A DNA stretch of 37,205 nt from Anoxybacillus sp. (GTDB taxonomy: Bacteria; Bacillota; Bacilli; Bacillales; Anoxybacillaceae), in contig NZ_JAILZV010000008.1 of the NCBI RefSeq assembly GCF_023512315.1, forward strand, positions 1 through 37,205. The letters run 5' to 3'. Shown here piece after piece: positions 27,451 to 36,003 of the stretch (its first letter is position 1; each line of letters starts with the position of its first letter). Made by a program: the position numbers and the translations under genes. The notes below the pieces were generated by a model. The model had not been told where the DNA came from, ran no database searches, and saw only the letters and a program-made list of their open reading frames with translations.

Positions 27451-28605
27451 CTAGTTATTAGCTGTTTCATTTGCCAACGTCTGCTCGAGAATCGCCACAG
27501 CTTCGTCTAGTTCTGGTTTTTCCACAATGAGCGGCGGCAATAACCGAATAACGTGCGGTCCAGCGGTTAATACGAGCAATCCTTTTTCGTGGATTGCTTG
27601 GATCAAGTGTGCTACTTCTTGATGACATTCTATGCCAACGAGCAATCCAAGCCCACGCACTTCTTTCACTAGTTCGTGCTCATGTAACGCGCTTTGTAAT
27701 TTTGTTAAAAAATACGTCCCTTTTTCCTGCACTTCTTGTAAAAATTCCGGTTGAAAAATGATGTCCAATGTTGCTTTAGCCGCTGCCATTGCTAATGGAT
27801 TTCCGCCAAACGTAGAACCGTGCACCCCAGCGGCAAACGAGTCACACAAAAACGCTTTTCCGATCATTGCCCCTACTGGAAAGCCGCTCCCCAATCCTTT
27901 CGCCACCGTAATAATGTCCGGTTCCACCGCAAAATGCTGATAAGCGAACGCTTTTCCTGTCCGACCAATGCCGGTTTGCACTTCGTCGACGATAAACAAT
28001 GCGCCATATTGGTCGCAAAGTTGCGCAACTTTTTGCAAAAAGGCATCGTCTGCTTTTCTAACTCCGCCTTCGCCTTGCACAATTTCTAGCATGACAGCTG
28101 CCACTTGCTCATCCATTGCTTCTTCTAACGCTGCTATGTCGTTAAATGGGAGATGGACAAACTCAGGCAGCAGCGGTCCAAATCCTTGATGGATTTTTTC
28201 TTGTCCGGTCGCTGCCATTGTCGCAAACGTTCGCCCGTGAAACGATTGCTTAAACGTAATGACTTTATGCCGCCCTGTATGTTTTCGGGCTAGTTTTAAT
28301 GCTGCTTCGTTCGCTTCTGCCCCACTGTTGCAGAAAAAGACGTAATCGCCACAGCTATTGGCAACGAGCAATTTTGCCACTTCTTCTTGCAGTTCGTTTG
28401 TAAATAAATTCGACACATGCCATACACGGTTTAATTGTGCCTCTAACGCTGCTTGCACGACTGGATGACGATGTCCAAGGTTGCAAACAGCGATGCCGGA
28501 AACAAAATCTAAATATTGTTTACCGTCTTTCGCAACGACGGTTGTTCCTTCCGCCGATTCAATACTAATGTTCCAGCGGGTATACGTAGGAAATAACGCC
28601 CCCAT
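27451..28605 (-). CDS. argD: Acetylornithine aminotransferase
   Basis: PLP enzyme that makes N-acetylornithine. 384 residues from the ATG at 28605, with GGAGG eight bases upstream. Class III aminotransferase motifs: [38 protein letters not shown] (PLP-ring aspartate), and the Schiff-base lysine in [15 protein letters not shown]. The start shares one base with the argB stop (TAATG). The final helix ends [11 protein letters not shown]. Confidence 0.96.
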   Translation of the reverse strand: MGALFPTYTRWNISIESAEGTTVVAKDGKQYLDFVSGIAVCNLGHRHPVVQAALEAQLNRVWHVSNLFTNELQEEVAKLLVANSCGDYVFFCNSGAEANEAALKLARKHTGRHKVITFKQSFHGRTFATMAATGQEKIHQGFGPLLPEFVHLPFNDIAALEEAMDEQVAAVMLEIVQGEGGVRKADDAFLQKVAQLCDQYGALFIVDEVQTGIGRTGKAFAYQHFAVEPDIITVAKGLGSGFPVGAMIGKAFLCDSFAAGVHGSTFGGNPLAMAAAKATLDIIFQPEFLQEVQEKGTYFLTKLQSALHEHELVKEVRGLGLLVGIECHQEVAHLIQAIHEKGLLVLTAGPHVIRLLPPLIVEKPELDEAVAILEQTLANETANN

Positions 28606-29372
28606 TAATAGACCTCCACTTCTTTCCAAATGCTCGTTCCATATAATTTCCCATTTGCATAAAACGGAGTTTTTCCGCTGACAATCATCACTTCTCCTAA
28701 TTTTTCCAACGCCGCAACGGCTGCTTTCACTTTCGGAATCATTCCACCTGTAATAACTCCAGTAGCAATCATTCGTTCAATGTCGTCGACCGTCGTTTGC
28801 TCCACGACGACTCCGTCTTGTAAAATGCCAGGAACATCGGTAACAAATAAAAGCTGCTGCGCGTTGAGCGCTTTTGCTACTGCGCCTGCTACTGTATCGG
28901 CGTTAATGTTATACGTTTGCCCTAATTCATCTGCACCGATTGGCGCAATTACCGGAATGTATCCGTCGCGAAGCAGCGTTTCTAAAAATGCGCAGTTGAC
29001 ATTCTTCACTTCGCCAACGTACCCTAACGTATGAAAGTCGATAGCCGTTGCTTCTAAAAGATGTGCATCCACACCAGAAACACCGACCGCTGATAATCCG
29101 TATTGTTGTAATATGCCAACAAGCTGCTTATTCACTTTTCCAGCTAAAATCATTTCGGCAACTTCCAATACGTCTTTCGTCGTTTTTCGCAGCCCGTTGA
29201 CAAATTCCGTTGGCACGCAAAGTTTTTTTAGCATTTGCCCGATTTCTGGACCGCCCCCGTGAACGATGACGATCTTTTTCTCTCGGGCATATAGTTGCAA
29301 GCTTTCAAAAAATGATGGCGATAGTTCGCTTAACACACTGCCGCCGCATTTAATAACAATCGTTTCCCCCAC
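28605..29372 (-). CDS. argB: Acetylglutamate kinase
   Basis: Phosphorylates N-acetylglutamate. The GTG start at 29372, with AAAGGAGAGG upstream, gives a 255-residue protein beginning [18 protein letters not shown], which fits the family; the 17-residue upstream extension crosses the argJ stop. Motifs: [36 protein letters not shown] and [10 protein letters not shown]. No N-terminal arginine-sensing helix is present, so it is the arginine-insensitive short type by length. 13 bases after argJ. Confidence 0.95.
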   Translation of the reverse strand: MGETIVIKCGGSVLSELSPSFFESLQLYAREKKIVIVHGGGPEIGQMLKKLCVPTEFVNGLRKTTKDVLEVAEMILAGKVNKQLVGILQQYGLSAVGVSGVDAHLLEATAIDFHTLGYVGEVKNVNCAFLETLLRDGYIPVIAPIGADELGQTYNINADTVAGAVAKALNAQQLLFVTDVPGILQDGVVVEQTTVDDIERMIATGVITGGMIPKVKAAVAALEKLGEVMIVSGKTPFYANGKLYGTSIWKEVEVY

Positions 29373-29385
29373 GAAAACCTCTCCT

Positions 29386-30612
29386 TTACGTGCGATAGCT
29401 TGCATTAATTTTGACGTAGTCATATGTCAAATCGCATCCCCATGCGACCCCTGTTCCGCTTCCAAGATGCAGGTTTACTTCAATGACGATTTTTTCGTTT
29501 TGCAAATAAGCGGTTGCTTCTTCTTCCGAAAATGGTTGCGGTTCGCTCATCTTTAGCATAACAATCGGTCCTAGCGAAACATCGACGCAATCTGGATTGA
29601 CTGTTGCGTCCGCATGGCCAATCGCTCCGATAATCCGTCCCCAATTAGCATCCGCACCGTACACCGCTGTTTTGACAAGATTGGAGCCGACGATTTTTTT
29701 CGCAATGCGCTTTGCTTCCTCGTCATTCACTGCTCCAAAGACGCGCACTTCAATGAGCTTCGTCGCACCTTCTCCATCTTTGGCAATTTGCTTCGCTAAA
29801 TCTTCGCACGTTTGTTTTAGTGCCTGATAAAAATTTAACCATTCTGGATGCGCTGGCGTCAGTTCTTCATTCCCAGCAAGACAGCTTGCCATGACAACGA
29901 CCATGTCGTTTGTCGATGTTTCCCCGTCGACCGTAATTTGGTTAAACGATACATCGGTAATGGAACGAAGCGCTTGCTGCAACGTATGAGAAGCGATATT
30001 TGCGTCAGTTGTAATAAAAGCAAGCATTGTCGCCATATTCGGGTGAATCATTCCCGACCCTTTCGCCGCCCCGCCAACCGTCACGGTTTTTCCGTCGACC
30101 GTCGTTTCGTAGCACGCTTGTTTCATCACCGTATCCGTCGTTAAAATTGCTGTTTGAAACGCATGCGCCCCTTCTTCGAGAGCAACAGGTGCTAATTGCT
30201 TCATTCCTGCCCGAATTTTTTCCATCGGCAAAAACTCCCCGATGACGCCAGTCGACGCAACTGCCACGTAATGTGGTGGCAAATGAAATTGTTGGGCACA
30301 CAACGCTCGCATTTCATAAGCGTCTTTCAGTCCTTGCTCCCCCGTACAAGCATTGGCGCAAGCACTATTCACAACAATCGCTTGCAGCTTTTGTTCTTTT
30401 GCAATGCTTTCTTGCGTCACCTTTAATGGCGCTGCTTGAAAATGGCTTTGCGTATACACCGCCGCACAAGAAGCCGGCACATCACATACAATGACACCTA
30501 AATCTTTTTTTGTATAGCGCAGCCCGGCATGGACGCCTGCTGCTTTAAACCCTTTCGGTGTAACAACCGTTCCATTCGCTACAACATATACTTGTGTTTG
30601 TTTCGTTAACAT
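29386..30612 (-). CDS. argJ: Glutamate N-acetyltransferase / ornithine acetyltransferase
   Basis: Recycles acetyl groups from acetylornithine to glutamate, and in Geobacillus-type organisms also uses acetyl-CoA. 408 residues. The protein cleaves itself before the nucleophile T195 in MIHPNMATMLAFITTDA. No argA is seen nearby, consistent with a bifunctional enzyme. Other blocks: VNSACANACTG, STGVIGEFLPM and GADANWGRIIGAIGH. The ATG has AGGGGA upstream. 14 bases after argC. Confidence 0.96.
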   Translation of the reverse strand: MLTKQTQVYVVANGTVVTPKGFKAAGVHAGLRYTKKDLGVIVCDVPASCAAVYTQSHFQAAPLKVTQESIAKEQKLQAIVVNSACANACTGEQGLKDAYEMRALCAQQFHLPPHYVAVASTGVIGEFLPMEKIRAGMKQLAPVALEEGAHAFQTAILTTDTVMKQACYETTVDGKTVTVGGAAKGSGMIHPNMATMLAFITTDANIASHTLQQALRSITDVSFNQITVDGETSTNDMVVVMASCLAGNEELTPAHPEWLNFYQALKQTCEDLAKQIAKDGEGATKLIEVRVFGAVNDEEAKRIAKKIVGSNLVKTAVYGADANWGRIIGAIGHADATVNPDCVDVSLGPIVMLKMSEPQPFSEEEATAYLQNEKIVIEVNLHLGSGTGVAWGCDLTYDYVKINASYRT

Positions 30613-30626
30613 TTGTAATCCCCTTC

Positions 30627-31664
30627 CTATGGATACATCGGTGCAAACAACAGTCCGCTCGTTTCATCCCATCCCATCATGACGTTCAAGTTTTGAATGG
30701 CCTGACCTGCCGCACCTTTTACTAAATTATCAATCACTGATACGACCGTTATTCTTCCTGTTCGTTCGTCGTACGTAACGCCGATATCGCAATAATTCGA
30801 ACCGTACACTTCTTTCGTTGCTGGAAACTGCCCAGCTTTGCGAATACGGACAAAAGGAGAAGAAGCATAACTTGTTTTATATAAATCTATTAAATGATTA
30901 ACTGGCACATCATTTTTCGCCTTCGCATAAATCGTTGCCATAATTCCGCGCGTCATCGGGACGAGATGGGTACTGAATGTAATTGGTCGGATGTGTTCGT
31001 TCCAATCGGTCAACATTTGCTCGATTTCTGGAATGTGCTGATGAGCGTTTACTTTATAAATTTTTAAGTTTTCGTTTACTTCGGAAAAATGGGTGTTTAA
31101 CGATGCTTGTCGTCCTGCTCCTGATACGCCAGATTTGGCATCAACGATAATCGAATCTTCTTCTACTAACCTATTTCGCACAAGCGGCGCCAAGCCAAGC
31201 AACGTTGCGGTCGGGTAACAGCCCGGATTAGATAGAAGCTCGGCATTTTTAATTTGTTCACGATTCCATTCGGTCAATCCATATATTGCTTGTTGCAAAT
31301 AGATTGGTTGCGCTGTTCGTCGTTTGTACCATTTTTCGTATACTGTTCGGTCTTTCAAGCGAAAGTCGCCGGATAAATCAATCACTTTTACTCCTCGTTC
31401 TATCAACAGTGGCGCGAGTTCACTCGATACTCCCGGCGGCGTCGCAAAAAAGACAACGTCACATGTCGAGGCAATTTGTTCGATATCAATTTTTTGCAAC
31501 AGCCAGTCGTCCTTTTCACCGATGTGCGGAAAGCTGTCGGAAAGAAGCGTCCCGTCTTGTGACGAAGAATAGACGAAACAATTGGTGACATATGGATGAT
31601 GTTGCAAAAAACGCAGTACTTCTACCCCGCCGTACCCCGTGGCGCCAATGATTGCGATATTCAT
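30627..31664 (-). CDS. argC: N-acetyl-gamma-glutamyl-phosphate reductase
   Basis: NADPH-dependent reduction of acetylglutamyl phosphate. 345 residues from the ATG at 31664 with GAGGAGG upstream. It starts MNIAIIGATGYGGVEVLRFL (nucleotide-binding loop GATGYGG). The catalytic cysteine is C149 in LLSNPGCYPTATLLGL, and DAKSGVSGAGR is present. First gene of the operon argC-J-B-D-carA-carB-argF, which makes arginine precursors up to citrulline; argG and argH are not here. Confidence 0.97.
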   Translation of the reverse strand: MNIAIIGATGYGGVEVLRFLQHHPYVTNCFVYSSSQDGTLLSDSFPHIGEKDDWLLQKIDIEQIASTCDVVFFATPPGVSSELAPLLIERGVKVIDLSGDFRLKDRTVYEKWYKRRTAQPIYLQQAIYGLTEWNREQIKNAELLSNPGCYPTATLLGLAPLVRNRLVEEDSIIVDAKSGVSGAGRQASLNTHFSEVNENLKIYKVNAHQHIPEIEQMLTDWNEHIRPITFSTHLVPMTRGIMATIYAKAKNDVPVNHLIDLYKTSYASSPFVRIRKAGQFPATKEVYGSNYCDIGVTYDERTGRITVVSVIDNLVKGAAGQAIQNLNVMMGWDETSGLLFAPMYP

Positions 31665-31704
31665 AACGAGCCTCCTCGAACTCATTCTCTCTCATGTAGT
31701 TATC

Positions 31705-31733
31705 ATTATAATACTGCATAAAAATAAAATCAA
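31705..31733 (-). promoter_or_regulatory. argC operon promoter
   Basis: Minus-strand TTGATT (31728-31733), a 17-base spacer and a perfect TATAAT (31705-31710), about 40 bases upstream of the argC start. Confidence 0.75.
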
Positions 31734-31750
31734 ATGTATATTTAATTATT
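31713..31750. promoter_or_regulatory. Candidate ARG boxes over the argC promoter
   Basis: TGCATAAAAATAAA (31715-31728) and TGTATATTTAATTA (31735-31748) each match 11 of 14 positions of the ARG-box core, with starts 20 bases apart. They cover the spacer and -35 of the argC promoter, where AhrC/ArgR binding with arginine would block it. Confidence 0.5.
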
Positions 31751-31830
31751 TTTTATTTTATTTCGCTCATTTCGTTTTATTACTTTCATAATTTTCTAAT
31801 ATATAAATAGTAAAAACAGTAATAATCTCA

Positions 31831-31859
31831 TTGACTTTCCATCGTTTTTTCGCTTAAAT
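31831..31859 (+). promoter_or_regulatory. Candidate fnr promoter
   Basis: TTGACT (31831-31836), a 17-base spacer and TTAAAT (31854-31859). The -35 is good and the -10 weak. No Fnr box is found before fnr. Confidence 0.5.
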
Positions 31860-31869
31860 CGATAATAGC

Positions 31870-31886
31870 TACTACTTTTAGTAGTA
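31870..31886. promoter_or_regulatory. Dyad between the fnr promoter and its ribosome binding site
   Basis: TACTAC-TTTTA-GTAGTA is a perfect 6-bp inverted repeat about 10 bases downstream of the candidate -10. It could be a repressor operator or a small hairpin in the 5' leader. The binding factor is unknown. Confidence 0.4.
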
Positions 31887-31906
31887 TTCGTAAAGGTGGT
31901 TGAAAT

Positions 31907-32590
31907 ATGGAAAAGCAAACAGTGGAAATGAAAGAACTGGTGAGCAAGGCGCACCGTCAGCTCGAAATAAAAAAAGATACGTATTTATTCCGTGAAGGCG
32001 AACAAGCGGAAGAAGTGTACTACATTCAATCAGGGAAAATTCAAATTAGCAAAATTGCCGCAGACGAACAAGAGCTTGCGTTACGCATATGCAGCAAAGG
32101 AGATATTGTTGGCGAGTTGACCCTTTTTGCGGAACAGGCAAAGTATTTATTGAACGCGAAAGTGCTCGAAGATGGAATCGTTTCCTGCATTCAGCGAGAC
32201 GTGCTCGAAAAAAGCTTGCTTGAAAACAACAAATTGGCGCTTGAATTTATGAAATGGATGAGCGATCATTTCCGAAAGACGCAAACAAAATTTCGCGACC
32301 TCGTGCTGCACGGAAAAAAAGGGGCATTATATTCGACGCTCATTCGCATGTGCAATAGCTACGGGGTGATGAAGGAAAACGGCATTCTCATCGATTTACA
32401 ACTAACAAACCAAGAGCTTGCAAATTTTTGTGGCACCTCCCGCGAAGTTGTCAACCGCTTATTGAAAGATCTCCGCGAACAAGGAATCATTTCCATTAAA
32501 AGAGGAAAAATTACTGTGCATAACCTAACTTATTTACGAAACGAAATCGATTGTGAAGATTGTCCACCGGAAATATGTAGTATCGATTAA
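31907..32590 (+). CDS. fnr: Anaerobic regulator Fnr, Bacillus type
   Basis: CRP/FNR-family activator of anaerobic genes. 227 residues: cyclic-nucleotide-binding-like beta barrel (about 15-110), dimer helix, then a winged helix with TNQELANFCGTSREVVNRLL as the HTH. The [4Fe-4S] cysteines are at the C-terminus (C216, C219, C224 in IDCEDCPPEICSID), the same CxxCxxxxC spacing reported for B. subtilis Fnr and unlike E. coli FNR. D131 in FRDLVLHGKKGALY is the likely fourth ligand, corresponding to D141 of B. subtilis. AAAGGTGG lies upstream of the ATG. It probably acts on the two Fnr boxes near 35.9 kb. Confidence 0.95.
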   Translation: MEKQTVEMKELVSKAHRQLEIKKDTYLFREGEQAEEVYYIQSGKIQISKIAADEQELALRICSKGDIVGELTLFAEQAKYLLNAKVLEDGIVSCIQRDVLEKSLLENNKLALEFMKWMSDHFRKTQTKFRDLVLHGKKGALYSTLIRMCNSYGVMKENGILIDLQLTNQELANFCGTSREVVNRLLKDLREQGIISIKRGKITVHNLTYLRNEIDCEDCPPEICSID

Positions 32591-32592
32591 CT

Positions 32593-32620
32593 AAAAGGAG
32601 AAGCAGCTGCTTCTCCTTTT
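32593..32620. terminator. Bidirectional terminator between fnr and ywiC
   Basis: A perfect 14-bp palindrome, AAAAGGAGAAGCAG / CTGCTTCTCCTTTT, sits between the convergent fnr and ywiC stops. Confidence 0.88.
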
Positions 32621-33332
32621 ACCACGTCAGTAAAACGAGCATCGCTAGCCCAAAGTAAACCGCATTAGCAATTTCTAAAACACCAACTTTTGTTGCTGAT
32701 ACCGATTTTCCGTATAAATAAATGGCACGAACAACGCTTGGGACATAGGCAAGCGCGACCCATGGATAGCCAAGTAGCATGAGAATGGCGATTAATAATA
32801 GATGATACGTCCATGAAATCCATTTGTACATCAGGTTTTTCTTTTCACGAATCATCGTTTTCACATAAAACGTGCTACCGATAAAAAAGAGAAAACAAAA
32901 CATATATAGTTCCCACGCTTGGACGGTTAATGCACCTCGTCCAATATAAAAACTCGCTAGTCCGCCGATGCCAAAAGAGGCAATCGCAGCAACATCGTTC
33001 GCCAATGCCCGTTCGTCTTTCTTTTTGGCAAAATAAAGGTTAATAAAAAAGAACGGGATCATCGCGATGCCAAAATAGATAAGCTGCCAACGAAAAACAA
33101 GCGGAATAGCTAACATAACGAGCGCAACGAAAAAATACCGATAAAACCAACGCATGTATTCTTGTTTCCGTTTCGTTTTTACCGCCATTAAAAACGGATA
33201 GGTCGCTAAATAGAGCCCTAACCAGCCAAGAAAGAGCGGAATGTGCAACCAAGAAAGACCTCCGGCATATGCACCTAACCAAAACGGAATAATTAACATC
33301 GCCCACGCGCCGTGCTGTTTTGGAACAAGCAT
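32619..33332 (-). CDS. ywiC: YwiC-like membrane protein
   Basis: 237-residue multi-pass membrane protein starting MLVPKQHGAWAMLIIPFWLG, with about six or seven hydrophobic segments. KQHGAWAML is the hallmark of the YwiC-like family. In B. subtilis ywiC lies beside fnr and narGHJI, so a link to anaerobic growth is likely, but its reaction is unknown. The ATG at 33332 has GGGGAG upstream; the TTG at 33350 is inside the ribosome binding site region. It lies 14 bases after moaD and ends the Moco operon. Confidence 0.85.
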   Translation of the reverse strand: MLVPKQHGAWAMLIIPFWLGAYAGGLSWLHIPLFLGWLGLYLATYPFLMAVKTKRKQEYMRWFYRYFFVALVMLAIPLVFRWQLIYFGIAMIPFFFINLYFAKKKDERALANDVAAIASFGIGGLASFYIGRGALTVQAWELYMFCFLFFIGSTFYVKTMIREKKNLMYKWISWTYHLLLIAILMLLGYPWVALAYVPSVVRAIYLYGKSVSATKVGVLEIANAVYFGLAMLVLLTW

Positions 33333-33346
33333 TCTTCTCTCCCCTC

Positions 33347-33577
33347 TCAACCGCCGCTGACTGGTGGAATAAAAGCAACGATATCGCCCGCTTGTAGCAC
33401 TCGGTCATCAACGGCATATTCTTCGTTTACCGCGACCATGACGTGTTGCAAATCGAGTCCGTAATCGGATGCAAGTTGCTGTTTCAACGCTTTCACCGTC
33501 ATTGACGAAGCGTCTAGTTGAAGTCGCTCCTTTCCGATTGTTTCTTTCAAATAGGCGAAAAATAATAATGTAATCAC
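33347..33577 (-). CDS. moaD: Molybdopterin synthase small subunit MoaD
   Basis: Ubiquitin-fold sulfur carrier whose C-terminal glycine becomes a thiocarboxylate for molybdopterin synthesis. 76 residues ending AFIPPVSGG with the required Gly-Gly. The GTG start overlaps the moaE stop (GTGA). Partner of MoaE encoded immediately before it. Confidence 0.93.
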   Translation of the reverse strand: MITLLFFAYLKETIGKERLQLDASSMTVKALKQQLASDYGLDLQHVMVAVNEEYAVDDRVLQAGDIVAFIPPVSGG

Positions 33578-34041
33578 ACAACATCCTCTCCTTCCGGTTT
33601 TCCCTTCGGATATGCTTTCGTTTCAAGCTGATTGCCGACCCACTCTGTTCCGTCTTCCCAGTACTCTTTTTTCCAAATCGGGACGATTTGTTTGATTCGT
33701 TCGATCGCATAGCGATTCGCTTCATACGCGTCTTTTCGATGCGGGGTCGAAACAGCAATGACAACGGCAATATCTGAAATTTCGAGCCTGCCGATTCGAT
33801 GGGTAATCGCCACTTCTGCTTCCGGCCAACGCTCTTTTATTTCGATGCCAATTTGTGCTAACATTTTTTCCGCCATCGAAACATATGCTTCATATTGCAA
33901 AAACAACGTGCGTTTTCCGTTCGTTAATTCCCTTACCGTACCGATAAATGTGGTGACGGCTCCTGCTTCTGGCCGAATCACTTTATGCACCACTTCTTCA
34001 ATGGAAATCGGTTGGTCAGTAATCGTAAATAAAGTCGTCAT
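33574..34041 (-). CDS. moaE: Molybdopterin synthase catalytic subunit MoaE
   Basis: Converts cyclic pyranopterin monophosphate to molybdopterin using sulfur from MoaD. 155 residues with GAVTTFIGTVRE, LQYEAYVSMAEK, HRIGRLEISDIAVVIAVSTPHR and the active-site lysine region PIWKKEYWEDGTEWV. The ATG overlaps the mobB stop (ATGA). Confidence 0.95.
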   Translation of the reverse strand: MTTLFTITDQPISIEEVVHKVIRPEAGAVTTFIGTVRELTNGKRTLFLQYEAYVSMAEKMLAQIGIEIKERWPEAEVAITHRIGRLEISDIAVVIAVSTPHRKDAYEANRYAIERIKQIVPIWKKEYWEDGTEWVGNQLETKAYPKGKPEGEDVV

Positions 34042-34535
34042 TTCTCCACCTCATTCATCAGCCAATGCAAGTATTGTGCTTCGTCGTTCAGCAAAAACAC
34101 AGGGTAGGGCGCCTCTCGCAACGAATCGAGTGGCTCCCACGTGATGACCGCTACAATTTTTTCTAAATGGCAAAGCCGATGCCAATCAGCTGCATTTCGC
34201 ACGATTACAATTTTCGGGTATCTCTCATCTTTATATCCTTCCACAATAACAAAATCAAGTGAAAGGAGCGAATAAATGTGTAAAATTTGCGACAATGTCC
34301 ATGAATGAATAGCGTGCAGCTGCAGCAACCCTCCGCCTTCGACAGATGCTGCAATCGCTCCAGCCGCTTGATGCCGACTGGAATCGTTCGCTGTACAAAT
34401 GTCTGGGTAGCCACCGTGCCCGTGATGTTTAATCGTGCCGACTTTATAGCCTTCTTCCGTTGCTTTTCTTACCCATTTTTCGACTAACGTCGTTTTTCCG
34501 CTATTTTTATAACCAACAACTTGCCAAACGTTCAT
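34038..34535 (-). CDS. mobB: Molybdopterin-guanine dinucleotide biosynthesis adaptor MobB
   Basis: GTP-binding protein that helps attach GMP to the cofactor, needed for bis-MGD enzymes such as nitrate reductase. 165 residues. P-loop GYKNSGKTTL (about residues 8-17), then VGTIKHHGHG and DFVIVEGYKDERYPKIVIVR. The ATG overlaps the moeA stop (ATGA). MobA is not in the window. Confidence 0.93.
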   Translation of the reverse strand: MNVWQVVGYKNSGKTTLVEKWVRKATEEGYKVGTIKHHGHGGYPDICTANDSSRHQAAGAIAASVEGGGLLQLHAIHSWTLSQILHIYSLLSLDFVIVEGYKDERYPKIVIVRNAADWHRLCHLEKIVAVITWEPLDSLREAPYPVFLLNDEAQYLHWLMNEVEK

Positions 34536-35788
34536 TGCTCGCTTCCTTCTTCATTTTCTAATAGCCAAATTTCAACAGCGTCCCCTTTCGAAAATCCGCG
34601 CGTTCCTCCTGGTAATACCATAAGGGCGTTCGCTTTTGCTAGCGACGTGACGATATTCGACTTGTCCATTCCAACTGGAGTGACGTACAGCATCCCTTCT
34701 TTTGCATGCACGTAACTTCTCACAAAGCGCGTAAACGGGTTTGGTTTCGGGAAATCGGCAAGCAACGTCGCCGTTGTTTTATATAAGTACGGCTTTGCCG
34801 AATAAAGCATTGTACGAATAACAGGACGAACGAATAATTCAAAGCCGACGTAGCAGGCGGAAGGGTTGCCCGATAAGCCAAACAATAGTTTTCCTTCTTT
34901 TTGTGCAACCGTCGTGACGCTTCCAGGACGCATGGCGACTTTATTAAACAACACTTCCGCCCCAAGCCGCTCATAAATGACCGGCAAGTAATCGTAGTCG
35001 CCGACGGAAACGCCGCCAGTTGTAATGAGTATATCCACTTCATCCAATACGGTTTCAATTGCCGCAAAGCAACGGTCGGCATCGTCCATTAACTTTCCGA
35101 AATATACGGGAAGCGCACCGGCACGATACACTTGCGCTTGGATCATATAGGCGTTGCTGTTGCGAATTTTGCCTGGAACGAGCGCATCGGAAACGTCTAG
35201 CAGCTCGCTTCCAGTCGCAAAAATGCCGATTTTCGGCTTTTTCGCAACATGGACGTTTGCGTATCCAAACGTAGCTAGTAGCGCTTGCACCCCAGGGTTA
35301 ATGAACGTTCCTTTCGGGACGAGCATTTCGCCTTTTTTTGTGTCTTCTCCTTGAAACGAGATATTATCCCCTGGGCGAAACGGACGTTTAATCGACATAT
35401 ACGTTTTCCCATTTCGTTCGTATTCGTTCGCCACTTCAAACATAACGACTGCATCGCAGCCGTTTGGAATTTGGGCGCCAGTCATAATGCGCACCGCTTG
35501 AAACGGAGCGACTTCTTTCTCAGCCACTTGCCCTGCTCCAATCGTTTCAATGACTTCAAATTCGACCGGGTGGTCAAGGCTTGCAGCAGCAGAATCGGCA
35601 GCGCGAATCGCAAACCCGTCATACGGTGAACGGTCAAATGGCGGAACGTCATGGTCTGCACACAAATCTTCCGCCAAATATCTTCCGTACGCTTCTTCTA
35701 GCGCCACAATTTCTTTTTTCCCGGTTTTCGCAAATTGCATCACTTTTCGTATCGCTTCCATCACTGAAATCGGTGTTCGTTTTTCCAT
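34532..35788 (-). CDS. moeA: Molybdopterin molybdenumtransferase MoeA
   Basis: Inserts molybdate into adenylylated molybdopterin. 418 residues from the ATG at 35788; an ATG nine bases upstream (35797) abuts the GAGGG site, so the second ATG is better placed. Motifs: DVPPFDRSPYDGFAIRA, IMTGAQIPNGCDAVVMFE, TTGGVSVGDYDYLP and LFGLSGNPSACYVGFELFV. First gene of moeA-mobB-moaE-moaD-ywiC, all overlapping or nearly so, behind an Fnr-type promoter. Confidence 0.96.
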   Translation of the reverse strand: MEKRTPISVMEAIRKVMQFAKTGKKEIVALEEAYGRYLAEDLCADHDVPPFDRSPYDGFAIRAADSAAASLDHPVEFEVIETIGAGQVAEKEVAPFQAVRIMTGAQIPNGCDAVVMFEVANEYERNGKTYMSIKRPFRPGDNISFQGEDTKKGEMLVPKGTFINPGVQALLATFGYANVHVAKKPKIGIFATGSELLDVSDALVPGKIRNSNAYMIQAQVYRAGALPVYFGKLMDDADRCFAAIETVLDEVDILITTGGVSVGDYDYLPVIYERLGAEVLFNKVAMRPGSVTTVAQKEGKLLFGLSGNPSACYVGFELFVRPVIRTMLYSAKPYLYKTTATLLADFPKPNPFTRFVRSYVHAKEGMLYVTPVGMDKSNIVTSLAKANALMVLPGGTRGFSKGDAVEIWLLENEEGSEQ

Positions 35789-35827
35789 TCCGAGCATCCC
35801 TCACTTACTCATTCGCATCTATTGCTT

Positions 35828-35871
35828 ATTGTACCGAAAAACAAGCGGAAAGAGTTGTGACGTCTGTCACA
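35828..35871 (-). promoter_or_regulatory. Fnr-dependent moeA operon promoter
   Basis: The Fnr box TGTGA-CGTCTG-TCACA (35856-35871) is a perfect match to the TGTGAN6TCACA consensus. On the minus strand a TACAAT -10 (35828-35833) follows such that the box centre lies about 42 bases upstream of the expected start, the class II activator position. No -35 hexamer is needed at such promoters. Confidence 0.82.
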
Positions 35872-35923
35872 TTTTTTTATGTTGAAAACAACTGGCACGA
35901 ATTGTTCAAAATCTGTTCGAATG

Positions 35924-35966
35924 TGTGATGCACGTCACGACTTCATGAAGGAAAAACAGCTATGCT
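35924..35966 (+). promoter_or_regulatory. Fnr-dependent ric promoter
   Basis: The second Fnr box TGTGA-TGCACG-TCACG (35924-35939) has one mismatch. The -10 TATGCT is at 35961-35966, which puts the box centre at -41.5 from a start near 35973. It faces ric and mirrors the moeA promoter. Confidence 0.8.
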
Positions 35967-36003
35967 TACATTGTAACCGAAAAACGAAGATGGAGGGTTA
36001 AAG

